A DNA stretch of 10,135 nt from Saccoglossus kowalevskii (lineage: Eukaryota; Hemichordata; Enteropneusta; Harrimaniidae). The position numbers were made by a program, and so were the translations under genes. Below the pieces are notes generated by a model. It did not search any database. It was not told the origin of the DNA and was given only the letters and a program-made list of their open reading frames with translations. The stretch covers positions 33,517 to 43,651 of the forward strand of contig NW_003142813.1 in assembly GCF_000003605.2 (NCBI RefSeq), in the 5' to 3' direction. This document shows positions 1-8,023 of the stretch, piece by piece (position 1 is the stretch's first letter; each line of letters starts with the position of its first letter).

Positions 1-1289
1 CCATGGTAAATATAGTGCTATGTTGTAATGATACCTCTGGGCAAATAAAGATAAAAATAATATATGCAGTTGCGATACATTTTTCCCTCATCTTATTTTG
101 GCCCAAATAAATGGTGTGAAAACCACACACTTGAATGCAGCTGAATTTATTAATCACAGTTTTAAAAAATAAGAAAGACTTTACTGCAGAAATCATTAAA
201 CATGGGTGTTGATGACTATAATCAGAATCATCCCTACCTGTTTTAGAAGTATATATGTAATCTGAAACCCCGGAATGTATTAATTGCATATGGTAACACA
301 TGTCAGTGTACAGCACAAATAATAGCATGGATTTATGAACACTAGACTGAACGGCACAGCTGTGGTCTTTAAATATTGATATTAATGAAATATTCTATAA
401 TATTGAGCTGAGTACTAGAACTCCTAGACACTAATGTATAGTGAAGGCACGTTAGGGATATGGCTCTCGAACTGCATTCATTAAAAAAAATAGTTGCCAG
501 CATTCATGGAAATGGATGCAAGTTGGCCTTTTTGAGTCCACTCTGAACAAGAATTGACAACACACAATCCTTGTTCAGTATTTAATGCCAAACTCCATCA
601 CTAGCAGCAATCCAGTATTGTTGTACTTTTTGCTACATATGGTAGTGTTATGATGTGATCAGTTAATGTATATGCGCATATTTGTTTGAATAATTGAAAA
701 GTACAACCACAATTCATTATGTAGAATCATTGTACTGAGTTTGAACAAAGTCAAGCAAGCCATCTCCAAGAAACACTTGTTAAAATAATGTGCATCTGTA
801 ATCGAGTATGTATGATCCTGATACAAAGCCCACACATTTGATCAAATCACAAAATAACTATAATAATTGTGTGCAAATTATCGATTGAATCTGGCGAAAT
901 ATTAGCAAGAAATCGGCACAGAAATGATTAAAAACAATATAGCTGCCAGTCAGCCATACTTCATTAAATGGTAACAAAAATTGATGTGCATATGTAAGGC
1001 ATGGTCTTTGTGTTAAGTACAATTGTGATTGTTCATAGCATTCTCAAGAAATGGCTCTGACGGATGTATGGAACCCAAATAAATAATCTCTGAATTCAGA
1101 CTTTGTTCAAAATGGAAACTAAAAACAGAATGACAAGCATCAAGTTCTTATCATGTTTAAAGTACAATGTATGTAGTAAACACAAATGAAATTCATCCAT
1201 ATACACCAAGATATGATTTTAAAATGGCAGAAATGATTGATTTTGAGGAAGTTTGAGCAATTAAAATATTTGCCCTTCAGCCATCTTGA
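1..1289. other. Intergenic A+T-rich stretch, no gene seen
   Basis: No open frame of useful length, no recognisable protein motif and no RNA gene is visible on either strand. The stretch is rich in A/T runs and chance AATAAA hexamers. The only distinct structure is the inverted repeat at 543-578, listed separately. The last few hundred bases (about 890-1289) read like old dispersed-repeat sequence merging into the 88-bp array that follows, but I cannot assign them to a family. Confidence 0.6.
543..578. repeat. 14-bp inverted repeat (hairpin)
   Basis: The left arm at 543-556 (CTGAACAAGAATTG) is the reverse complement of the right arm at 565-578 with 13 of 14 positions matching, around an 8-base spacer. 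It would fold into a stable hairpin as DNA or RNA. No flanking duplication was found that would make it a transposon, and its function is unknown. Confidence 0.7.
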
Positions 1290-1380
1290 ATCAAATGATA
1301 AAATGAATACATGGTTGCATATTTCCTAAGATGCATGATGTATGTGTGAAGTTTGAATATGATCAGTCCAGGCATGTACA

Positions 1381-1469
1381 TGTGGTTATTTTTCTTTTAC
1401 TAATATCTGATTTGTAACCCTTTTCATCCCCTCCGGGGGGATGTTGTGTGTTAATAAATAAATAAGAAA
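1381..1469 (+). mobile_element. 89-bp 3' end of a non-LTR retrotransposon (5'-truncated)
   Basis: This block sits between two copies of TACA (1377-1380 and 1470-1473), and removing it with one copy joins 88-bp units 1 and 2 at the correct register. It ends in a short hairpin, CATCCCC/GGGGATG at 1425-1443, followed by a run of AATAAATAA at about 1453-1465. Known non-LTR elements of several clades end in a stem-loop plus a short A-rich repeat tail and insert as heavily 5'-truncated copies. The insertion boundaries are seen directly. The class assignment is inferred from the 3' structure only, because no coding sequence remains. Confidence 0.6.
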
Positions 1470-1838
1470 TACAAGATACAGGTGGGAACACATGGACGCA
1501 TATTTCCTAAGATGTATGATGTATGTGTGAAGTTTGAATATGATCAGTCCAGGCATGTACAAGATACAGATGGGAACACATGGACGCATATTTCCTAAGA
1601 TTCATGACGTATGTATGAAGTTTGAATATGATCAGTCTGTCGTGTTAAGCATTTGATCGTTATTATTGAAAACACTGATTATTGTATTATCGAAGCTTCT
1701 TAAATACTGTACTTTATATATTTGATTACATGTACCATTTTTTGCTTTAAACCACGTCTATAGACATGTTGGTGACACAAGTGCGAACGTGATAGAAAAC
1801 ACCACTTTATTATGCATTTCTATAATGGTAACTTTCGA

Positions 1839-1917
1839 CCAATGAGGGACATTCCCGCCTAGGGTTCTGAATCCCACCGAGCCTATAAATAGGACGCGCA
1901 AGTGTTTTAGCGCCAGT
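1839..1917 (+). promoter_or_regulatory. LTR core promoter (CCAAT, TATA, initiator)
   Basis: A CCAAT box at 1839-1843, the TATA box TATAAATA at 1884-1891 and CAGT at 1914-1917 have normal RNA polymerase II spacing. Transcription would be predicted to start near 1915 and run rightwards through R/U5 into the flanking sequence at 2168 onward. The copy has no obvious damage in these boxes, so weak residual promoter activity is possible but is inference. Confidence 0.65.
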
Positions 1918-2005
1918 CTTTACCGCGTTGTTGTGTTCAACATTTGTTTACATATCTCTTTATGGTAAATTCTCCGGCATATCAGTGGATATACTGTATT
2001 GATGT

Positions 2006-2011
2006 AATAAA
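2006..2011 (+). terminator. LTR polyadenylation signal AATAAA
   Basis: AATAAA lies about 90 bp after the predicted start site inside the LTR. A T-rich stretch follows, consistent with cleavage some 15-25 bp later and an R region of roughly 115 bp. Confidence 0.6.
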
Positions 2012-2093
2012 CTTCTTTTACGCGTTTATTACTTACGTATTCGTTTCCTGTGATTGATTTGTTTGCATAGCCTGGCATTTCTTACTTATTTTG

Positions 2094-2139
2094 GATATAA
2101 CCATAGACCCTCCAGTAGAGGAGGGTCTATGATATAACC
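2094..2139. repeat. Perfect 28-bp hairpin between 9-bp direct repeats, inside the LTR
   Basis: ATAGACCCTCC (2103-2113) and GGAGGGTCTAT (2120-2130) form a perfect 11-bp stem around a 6-base loop. The hairpin is bracketed by two copies of GATATAACC (2094-2102 and 2131-2139). Counting the adjoining C and G, the palindrome extends to 12 bp per arm. The arrangement looks like a tiny palindromic insertion that duplicated 9 bp of the LTR. Alternatively it may be an ancestral stem-loop of the LTR family. Confidence 0.75.
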
Positions 2140-2490
2140 CAGTCACGAATCATAACCCCACACAGTCCAGGAATGTACAAGTCATAAAAGTCATACAAAA
2201 CAAATGGAAATAAATATAGAAGAATTAATCTAAATAATTAGGGATTTAGGTTTAGACAAACAAAATTTGGCATGTGCTAAGTTGGATCCCAGCTTTTTAA
2301 ATACACAAACCCTGGGCATGTGACAATAATTAAACCATCTTGATTCAGATTGAGTTTGCTAGCGAGAAAGGAGCTAAACAATGTCACTTTGAAATATTGA
2401 CAATAATTATTAAATGTGATGTGTTAAATTAAAGCTTATGTATTGCTCTTTAATATCATGATTAGATATGCAAATTACCTTTATTTGTGA

Positions 2491-3180
2491 ATGTTTAATT
2501 TTTCATAATTGTTATGAAATATCACTGAAATTTCATTTACAATTAATCAATTCTTTCTAAATTATATGGTATTCAAGGATTTTCATCAAATTTGTTCAGA
2601 AATTATCTGCCTATAGGAAAGCATTACATTCAAGCTGTTAGCTATGCTTCAACTAATCATCTAATCAATTATGGTGAAGGTTTCTATACTGGGAACGTAC
2701 TCTTTCTTATCTATATAAATGACATTCTTACCATATCTCCAAAATTCTAAATATTTGCAGATAATTCAAATCTATCGGTATTTTACGATTTCTCAAATAA
2801 ATCTATACCTACCGAAGAAGTAGAAGATAAATTAAAGCGCGGTGGTCGTCGCGCAGCGCGTGTTCGAATTTCACGTAAATAAACAATGTATCTTACACGC
2901 GTTGAGTTGAGTGGCTATGAGTCCCATATCGAACAGGACGCGACGCGACGACTGCCGCCCTTTTAATAACTTTGATGTAAAACCAACACATATAAACAAA
3001 CAATAACAATAAAACCAATCACACTATTTTATCTGTACATTCACATAAAACATCAACAAGTGCTCACGACATCCACATCGATAAAACTGTCCGCGGGAAA
3101 GTTCATATGAACAATTACCTTGGCGTCAATATAGAATTTAGAAACCACAAATTAAGATCCTAGAACAAATTACTAGCATC
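2491..3180 (+). pseudogene. Degenerate reverse transcriptase of a non-LTR (CR1/Jockey-like) retrotransposon
   Basis: The frame running through 2565-2747 gives YGIQGF, then LFRNYLP, a QAVSY stretch, and FLIYINDIL followed by a stop. It continues at 2751 with IFADNSNLS. These correspond in order to the palm and fingers motifs of the non-LTR reverse transcriptase domain (block A about 2515-2545, then the block around the -LFLIYINDI- segment, then the catalytic FADD block). The second catalytic Asp of FADD reads Asn (2763-2765), and the usual GVPQGS-type segment is garbled and about two codons short. After the TTAA-flanked insertion at 2836-2962, the downstream motifs IHIDKT (3071-3088) and NYLGVNIE (about 3113-3136) appear in another frame and too close together, implying a deletion. 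This is a dead remnant; no element ends are visible. Clade assignment is tentative. Confidence 0.85.
2836..2962. mobile_element. 127-bp inverted-repeat element (MITE-like) with TTAA target duplication
   Basis: The ends AAGCGCGG...GTCGTCGCG and their complement match at 16 of the first 19 positions, and similarity resumes at TGTTCGA about 30 bp in. Both sides carry TTAA (2832-2835 and 2963-2966). The element is markedly more G+C- and CpG-rich than its surroundings. It lies inside the reverse transcriptase remnant, and leaving it out brings the flanking codons back into one frame for several residues, which supports a real insertion. TTAA duplication is characteristic of piggyBac-type DNA transposons and their non-autonomous derivatives. 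No transposase is present. Confidence 0.75.
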
Positions 3181-5543
3181 TTCTTGTACTTCATTTCACA
3201 TTGGTCATAGCTAGCCACGTCGACCTGTGTATGTTTACTTTAATTTGATGTAATATATTTAACCATTTATTATAAGTGATTATTATATTTGTAGTATTCT
3301 TCTTACCATGATTATGCAACATTTGTGGTATTTCTCCACCCCAACGGAGACTTGATAGCCTCGCTTTGATACAAAAAGCACTACCAGCGAACCTGAGCAC
3401 TTCCTGAATCACACCGGTGAGTTGCGATGGTAGGGAGGACGTTATGAATTCTAATATGGACTAACCTTTCTTACGTTACACTGGATCGTTTCAGGTTCTC
3501 AAACAGAAATCGGTGGTATGGTCAGTACAGGGTGCTCGTCAGACGTCACTCACACTGTGTAATCGAAGGACTCATAAAAACAAATCGATAACTGGACACG
3601 TCATTTTGTTCGCGTTGCGACTTTTTGAGAGCGCCCTCAACAGACCACTAAAGCGAAATCTTGTTCTAACCATCTACTGATGGCGGACCAGAATACTAGT
3701 ACAATGTAGTCTGAAACAACAGGAGGTCAGACGGTGTTCACACTGCATGTCATTCCATATATTCAAAATAAAAGACCGTGTTGTAATTATATTCATATAG
3801 ACCTGTGACATTGTTGAAATGTAATATATGACTTTTTTCGCGTTAATCGGACAGAGGCTCAAAAATGAATGCGAACTTATGACGGACGCAATGTTATGTT
3901 CATTTCAAACATCAGTGTACGTTAAAACCAATTTTGACACAAATACTTTCAGCAACAATGATGTATTCTAACACTTATGTACCTGGTCACTGTATAAATC
4001 TAATCACATCAACTACTATTACAGTATTTCAGAACATAACATTTTATTTGAGGTATCACAGTAAGTTGAAATATCCCATAATTTGTATTGATTATTAAAG
4101 AGGGTTGGAAATATGCAAATCAGTTGTAAGCTATCCACATTATTATTGCAGACCTGAAAATAGTGAATTTACAAGAGTGATGAAAGGTTGTATTCTTAAA
4201 TGACGTAGTCCTTAAGCTCTTTGCACAATATGACTTATGATATTGATAATAATATTGATATTTCACATCTTCTATTTATAAAACTATTGACAAAATAAAG
4301 TTCTACATAAAATATCTATATTTTGATATTCATTATGATGGGGTTGACCATATTGTGAAAAAAATATTGTTTTTTGTAATTCATAAAAATATATTAGACT
4401 TTAATATATTCAGTTTTTTAGTAGATTGAAAATATGTAAACAAAAATCTTCAGTATAAGATTTCTGCAGTTGTCCGTTGATGGCGTGGCACTCTCAGGGA
4501 ACGAACGCCGACCCCCAAATTTGAATGAAAGTAAAATGAAAGTATACAAATAACCGATGTCATGATTAATATTCGTCAGATAAGTCAACTACATCCTTGA
4601 GTCATATCTCCCAAGTTGTGTGTACTTGGAAAACTCATTTATACAAACAAATGTTGACATTTTATCCGGACGTGGACCTTGGCGCTCAGACCTTGGTATG
4701 AAAGTGATTTCCAAACTAGGTCATGTGTGAAATGCTTGTCCAATGGGAACATACAATTAACTGTGATTCATACGCTCTTGATCTTGTTTCTATTCCCTTG
4801 TCTTGGGGGGTCATGACACGGACACTATTTATCTGGCATGTTTGGTGAATGGCGAGTAAATAAATCGTATAATATCATGGAGCATTATCGTGCCAGAACA
4901 TTTAACATGATTGACTACAATACAGTAACTTTCAATAAAAGCAAACGTAGTGGGTACATATGCCCGATGACCATAACACTGTGTACCATTCACTGCATTA
5001 CACCTAGATTATTCTGCCGATAAACAGAGGGGCAGGTACACTATTGTAAAGTTTACAGACAAGTTTACCATAGCGGTATTGTATTATAGTGCAATTATGT
5101 GATTGTTGCTAGGATTCGTAGGAAGACACACCCATCACAAAATACACATTATCGGCTGCCCCAATTTTTAAAGCTCTACTCCCCCGTTCTACACCATCTT
5201 ACCTATTCTATACATGAAGTTTTACTCAGTTTTCTGAGAATCTGCATCTCTACAGTTGTTGTCGCATGTTTGTATACTGTACTGTACACAAGTTTATTTA
5301 TAAAAAAACAACTGACATTGAAAGCAGCGTACTTTGTTCGTTTAAATTAAACCCAAACGTCCATGACACTGCCTTTTCACTGTTTTTCAATACCCTGTCC
5401 TGTCACGTTGAACACAACCAACGCTGAATGCTATGTTATTTTGTCTTTAATCACAACAATGGATTGGCACACTCAAATTCAAGGTGCGGGAGTTGGCAGT
5501 GTCATGCAGTGAAACTAAATCTTGCGCAGTATGAGGATTTAGT
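3181..5543. other. Intergenic stretch, no convincing gene
   Basis: Short open frames occur on both strands (for example 4838-5023 and 5099-5350 on +, 3674-3862 on -), but none shows a recognisable domain. The part at about 3410-3680 has noticeably more CpG than the rest of the window and contains TCAGACGTCACTCA-like sequence, so it could be a promoter or the 5' end of an unseen transcript. The part at about 3950-4480 is extremely A+T-rich and low in complexity. No RNA gene was recognised. Confidence 0.55.
3307..3412 (-). other. Possible exon ending at a good splice donor (weak)
   Basis: On the minus strand this segment is open (about 35 codons, no ATG start). It is less A+T-rich than its neighbours and ends in a consensus donor, ATG|GTAAGAAG, whose GT lies at 3306-3305. 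Upstream on the minus strand lies the CpG-richer patch at 3413-3680, which could be a promoter or 5' untranslated region. I recognise no protein family in the translation, and no acceptor or partner exon was found. It could equally be chance; it is recorded because donor, base composition and position agree. Confidence 0.2.
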
Positions 5544-5750
5544 ATGCAAGATTTCCCTTATACCATAAGAGTAGATGACTACGACGAAGAGGACATAATT
5601 TCCATGAACGGAGGGAGTCGTGAAAGGAGTCGGGACACGAAGGGATATCAACTGCTAAGAGGAAGAGGAAGTGGGATAAGCACTGGAAGTAATCTGATAA
5701 GTTGGCTAACTTTATCTCAGTCTGCCAGCGAGGTCATTTGCATATTCTAA
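5544..5750 (+). CDS. Uncharacterised 68-codon ORF just upstream of integrin alpha
   Basis: An ATG at 5544 opens 68 codons ending in a stop at 5748-5750, 81 bp before the integrin start. The first 50 or so residues look protein-like: an acidic stretch DDYDEEDII, a basic Ser/Arg-rich stretch RERSRDTKG, and GYQLL, which contains a YxxL/YxxPhi-type sorting motif seen in cytoplasmic tails of endosomal membrane proteins. A plausible splice donor (GAA|GTAATC, GT at 5689-5690) falls where the translation stops looking protein-like. It could be (a) the first coding exon of another gene or an alternative first exon, (b) an upstream ORF in the integrin 5' leader, or (c) chance. I recognise no family. 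No membrane segment or signal peptide is present. Confidence 0.35.
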   Translation: MQDFPYTIRVDDYDEEDIISMNGGSRERSRDTKGYQLLRGRGSGISTGSNLISWLTLSQSASEVICIF

Positions 5751-5831
5751 AGCCAAGACACGAACTGCGGGGGTTATAACGTGGTTAAAATATAGGCATA
5801 TATACAATAGTTATTTATAGAGCGAGACACG
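5736..5831 (+). promoter_or_regulatory. Presumed 5' leader or proximal promoter of the integrin gene
   Basis: The 81 bp between the upstream stop and the integrin ATG contain A+T-rich, TATA-like strings (CATATATAC near 5798-5806, TTATTTATAG at 5811-5820). These sit too close to the ATG to be sure they act as a TATA box. An ATTTGCAT octamer, the core site for POU/Oct factors, lies at 5736-5743. The start context is ACGATGG with A at -3 and G at +4, a strong Kozak match. The transcription start cannot be fixed from sequence alone. Confidence 0.35.
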
Positions 5832-5989
5832 ATGGTGGTTGTACGCACCCTGGCCTGTGTTCATCTACTGGCATTTGGTCTGAGTTTTAATATCGATATT
5901 AATCATCCAGTAGTTTTCAATGGACCTGGATTAGCGGACAGTTACTTCGGTTACACAGTATTGGAACATACAAACGACCAAGGACAGTG
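5832..5989 (+). CDS. Integrin alpha chain, exon 1 (signal peptide and start of beta-propeller)
   Basis: Integrin alpha chains are single-pass cell-surface receptors that pair with a beta chain and bind extracellular matrix or cell ligands through a seven-bladed propeller. This exon encodes 52 codons plus two bases. Residues 1-18 are a signal peptide (a short basic start, then a LACVHLLAFG hydrophobic core), with likely cleavage before Phe19. The mature chain starts FNID, the hallmark integrin alpha N-terminus, then PVVFNGP and SYFGYTV of the first FG-GAP blade. The exon ends ...CAGTG|GTACGTAAA, a good donor. Its last two bases (TG) and the first base of exon 2 (G) make Trp, giving W-VLVGAP as in the family. 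In-frame read-through past the donor meets a stop within a few codons. The subclass (PS1/alpha3-6-7-like or alpha4/9-like) is unresolved. Confidence 0.9.
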
Positions 5990-6208
5990 GTACGTAAAAT
6001 AACTTGCTTACCAATGTATTATAATTAGGCTGTCAGTGCATGTTATTTGGCTTCAGAGGTCATCAGTAACTCCAAGCAGTAGGCAATGATTTTATGTAGT
6101 GCATTTACATCTCTCTTTTTCATGCGTATATGTTTAGTAAAGACCTTTAAACAATTAATTCGATTAATTTTGAATTGGAACTTTTAAATAAAACAATGGA
6201 AGACATCC

Positions 6209-6306
6209 CTTTCCTTAAAATAATAACAAGTTGACACACCCTTTCCAAAATCATAATAACCGGACACGATTGTCTTTCTAAATCATGTCAACCTGACACT
6301 TTACAG
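6209..6306. repeat. Three diverged copies of a 32-33-bp tandem repeat
   Basis: Units start at 6209, 6241 and 6274, each opening CTTTCC/CTTTCT, followed by an A-rich AAAATAATAAC-like part and a GACAC-containing end (TTGACACAC, CGGACACGA, CTGACACTT). A fourth GACACAC follows near 6310. The copies are strongly diverged, so this is an old small satellite within intron 1. Confidence 0.5.
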
Positions 6307-7323
6307 ACTGACACACTGTGGACATGGGAGCTAAGAAAGCACACGATGCGTGTTTTACAAACAAAAATCTTGATATAGTAAAACATATCAAGAATATTGT
6401 CACAAATGTTGAAATATACAATGCTGCATTCCTTAGTGAATCAAGATTTGACATCTGGATTTAGTATTCTGTCTACTGGTGTTAGTGACAACAAGTTGAT
6501 AAGTGGGTTGAACAGCCTTGACTAAGGCTAATAAACATACTGTACTGCAGTAAATGTGCAACAAACCAAATATTATGAGCAAGCATTTTATACTTGTTAT
6601 TGTGGATTAGGTACAATAATTTTAATTGCGGTTTTGTATATGTATCAAACTGTAAAATTAAGACATCGGTGCAGTTTGTTTTATGGTTATAAATTAACTA
6701 GTTTAAGGACCAGTGGCAATGCTTGATACATCCTCAAGAAACTTTCCCCCTGAAAAGCTCACTTAGCACTATATTATAATAAACTAATGCATAAACAATA
6801 TTAATCTGTATAGAGCACACACGCTCTTCCCTGTTAATCCTGAATTCGAGAAATATCCCAAAATTGACAAATAACTAATATGTGTTTCAATTGGTTTATA
6901 TAATGCCACCTTCGAAATAAATAAATGTTATTTTTTACTTGTCAGAATTCATCGGAGCATTCACTATAAAAACAATGTTCTATCAGTTTTAGAGACATTT
7001 TGCCGTGTATCGGTGAATAATACATAACAGTATGCATTGAACCCGCCATGTTATTTTGTCGAGTAGTTTTTTTATCGATGTTTTTATTCCTCGCGTCAAT
7101 ATTTCACAATTATCAACATTTTTGATCGAACACGACTACTGACGAGACTAAACATAAAACAAAACACGCCAGGTGACGTCAGCAGGATCGAGATTAAAAC
7201 GAACAAAATAACAAACAAATTTTAAGCAGAGTGTCATTTCATTAAAATGTGCGAATGCCTTTGATTGGTCAGCTAATGTTACAGTAGCACATATTTTAGA
7301 GCGAAAACACAAAGCCACGATAT

Positions 7324-7524
7324 TTATAGTAAGGCACAAACTTCATTATCCTTATTACCCTGAAAGAACCACTGTTCACAATGTCCAAGTCTATAAATAC
7401 AATCATTTTGCCTTAGACAAATTAACAACAGATTGACACACATGTTCTTGGTCCCAGTGAATATATCTAGCATATTTACAAGAAGCAAAATATCATCAGC
7501 GTAAAGTAAGACAAAAATATCCAT
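7324..7524 (-). pseudogene. Reverse transcriptase fragment with intact YADD box (non-LTR retrotransposon)
   Basis: The minus-strand translation near its start reads FVLLYADDILLLVN. This is the catalytic block of the reverse transcriptase palm, with hydrophobic residues on both sides of Y-A-D-D as usual. Downstream the text is degraded: MLDI, then a KNMCVNL segment resembling the block after the catalytic box, then IYRLGHCE. The sequence loses similarity before the stop and just upstream of the YADD, so frameshifts and deletions flank it. The catalytic box differs from the FADN of the 2491-3180 remnant, so the two come from different elements. It lies antisense within integrin intron 1 and cannot be functional as it stands. 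It is not collinear with the C-terminal remnant at 8788-9190: on the minus strand the order is wrong. Confidence 0.65.
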
Positions 7525-7683
7525 TAATTTCTACGTTATTTAGATACCTAAGTGCCTGACATTTTGTAACATTACTTGTAATAAGTTAATGAAAATAGCA
7601 AAAAAGAAGCGGACTTAATACCGGGCATTCAAATTGACAAGTGTCACACTCAATGATTTCAGATTTTTAAAATACTCTGAAGA

Positions 7684-7887
7684 ATGACATGTTTCCTGGA
7701 CGCCATTCTGCAAACATTCATAAACAAAAGTAAATGTTCACACTGTCAAAGCCAGACAGAAGAAACGTTCGATTTATTCTTTCATAATATATCATCCATT
7801 GAGAAAACATTTGTGGGGGAAAACTGCCACAAACAGTATAGGATCTTTAAATCTCACCAGATAGACTGTAGATACATCAAGCAGTAG
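7684..7887 (+). pseudogene. Possible C-terminal scrap of a non-LTR retrotransposon ORF2
   Basis: The 67-codon frame carries KCSHCQSQTEETFDLFFHN. This resembles the C-x2-C...E-T-x-x-H/D-L-F-x-x-C segment near the end of ORF2 in L1-like and related non-LTR elements, where Cys and His may form a zinc knuckle. Here the expected last Cys reads Asn, and the usual His before the LFF is missing. Residues before and after (a hydrophobic FLDAILQTF, then a basic tail) fit only loosely. It is probably a decayed element fragment on the + strand, opposite to the other two in this intron. No supporting reverse transcriptase motif lies directly upstream, so the call is tentative. Confidence 0.4.
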
Positions 7888-8023
7888 ACGGTATACCAGT
7901 GTGCAATGTTCTAATGGTGAACACGCATTTATTCAGTTGTACAGCAACGAGATAGAGCTAGTTGAAAAACTACATACGCTAGGACGATTTGGAACAATGT
8001 ATCACTTGGAGTACAAAGGATGA
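7865..8023 (+). other. Open 52-codon stretch without ATG, unassigned
   Basis: The frame opens after a stop at 7862-7864 and runs to TGA at 8021-8023, with protein-like text including EHAFIQLYSNEIELVEKL and TLGRFGTMYHLEYKG. It has no ATG in a useful place and sits in integrin intron 1, immediately after the possible retroelement scrap at 7684-7887. It could be more of a decayed element or a piece of an unrelated processed pseudogene. I do not recognise it. Confidence 0.25.

Larger units (their letters stand above)
1633..2167 (+). mobile_element. Solo LTR of a gypsy-like retrotransposon with 5-bp target duplication
   Basis: The LTR is 1638-2162 (525 bp). It begins TGT and ends ACA, and is flanked by identical CAGTC copies at 1633-1637 and 2163-2167. 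It interrupts the third 88-bp unit: the target sequence resumes precisely after the right duplication. Inside are a CCAAT box (1839-1843), a TATA box (1884-1891), an initiator-like CAGT about 31 bp after the TATA start (1914-1917) and an AATAAA signal (2006-2011), so U3, R and U5 follow in the usual order on the + strand. The flanking target sequence starts immediately, with no primer-binding site, gag-pol or second LTR. This is therefore a solo LTR left by LTR-LTR recombination. The 5-bp duplication and TGT/ACA ends fit the gypsy (Metaviridae) type, but that assignment is inferred. Confidence 0.88.
1290..2176. repeat. Array of three 88-bp tandem units, interrupted by two insertions
   Basis: Three units share a core reading CATATTTCCTAAGAT, then GAAGTTTGAATATGATCAGTC and a GGCATGTACA-like end. 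Unit 2 is 1471-1558. Unit 3 is 1559-1637 plus 2168-2176 (79 + 9 = 88 bp), split by the solo LTR. Unit 1 is about 1290-1377 and is more diverged at its left end. The 181-bp step between units 1 and 2 equals 88 plus 93, exactly the 89-bp insertion plus its 4-bp duplication. Units 2 and 3 are nearly identical, so they are the younger duplication. The function is unknown and the repeat is probably part of a dispersed family. Confidence 0.85.

Noticed and set aside
1386-1589. 67-codon minus-strand ORF
   Set aside because: It spans the inserted retroelement end and the 88-bp repeat; its openness is a by-product of repeats.
1638-2162. Part of a full-length LTR retrotransposon
   Set aside because: The target sequence and 5-bp duplication follow directly after the ACA end, so there is no internal region; the reverse transcriptase at 2491-3180 is of the non-LTR type.
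2830-2880. tRNA gene suggested by GCGCGGTGGT and GTTCGAATTTC
   Set aside because: There is no acceptor stem, no anticodon arm and too little space between the boxes. The sequence is better explained as one arm of the inverted-repeat element.
3674-3862. 62-codon minus-strand ORF
   Set aside because: No recognisable motif or partner; length is within chance expectation.
4838-5023. 61-codon plus-strand ORF
   Set aside because: No motif, no splice context and composition like the non-coding surroundings.
5099-5350. 83-codon plus-strand ORF with a hydrophobic stretch, possible small membrane protein
   Set aside because: It has no ATG at its start (GTG), no recognisable family, and A+T-rich DNA readily gives such hydrophobic stretches.
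7040-7160. Possible inverted-repeat element (GTCGAGTAGT versus ACTACTGACGAGAC)
   Set aside because: The arms match only with gaps and there is no flanking duplication.
7148-7339. 63-codon minus-strand ORF next to the YADD fragment
   Set aside because: It does not continue the reverse transcriptase motifs and includes the CRE and CCAAT sequences; likely chance.
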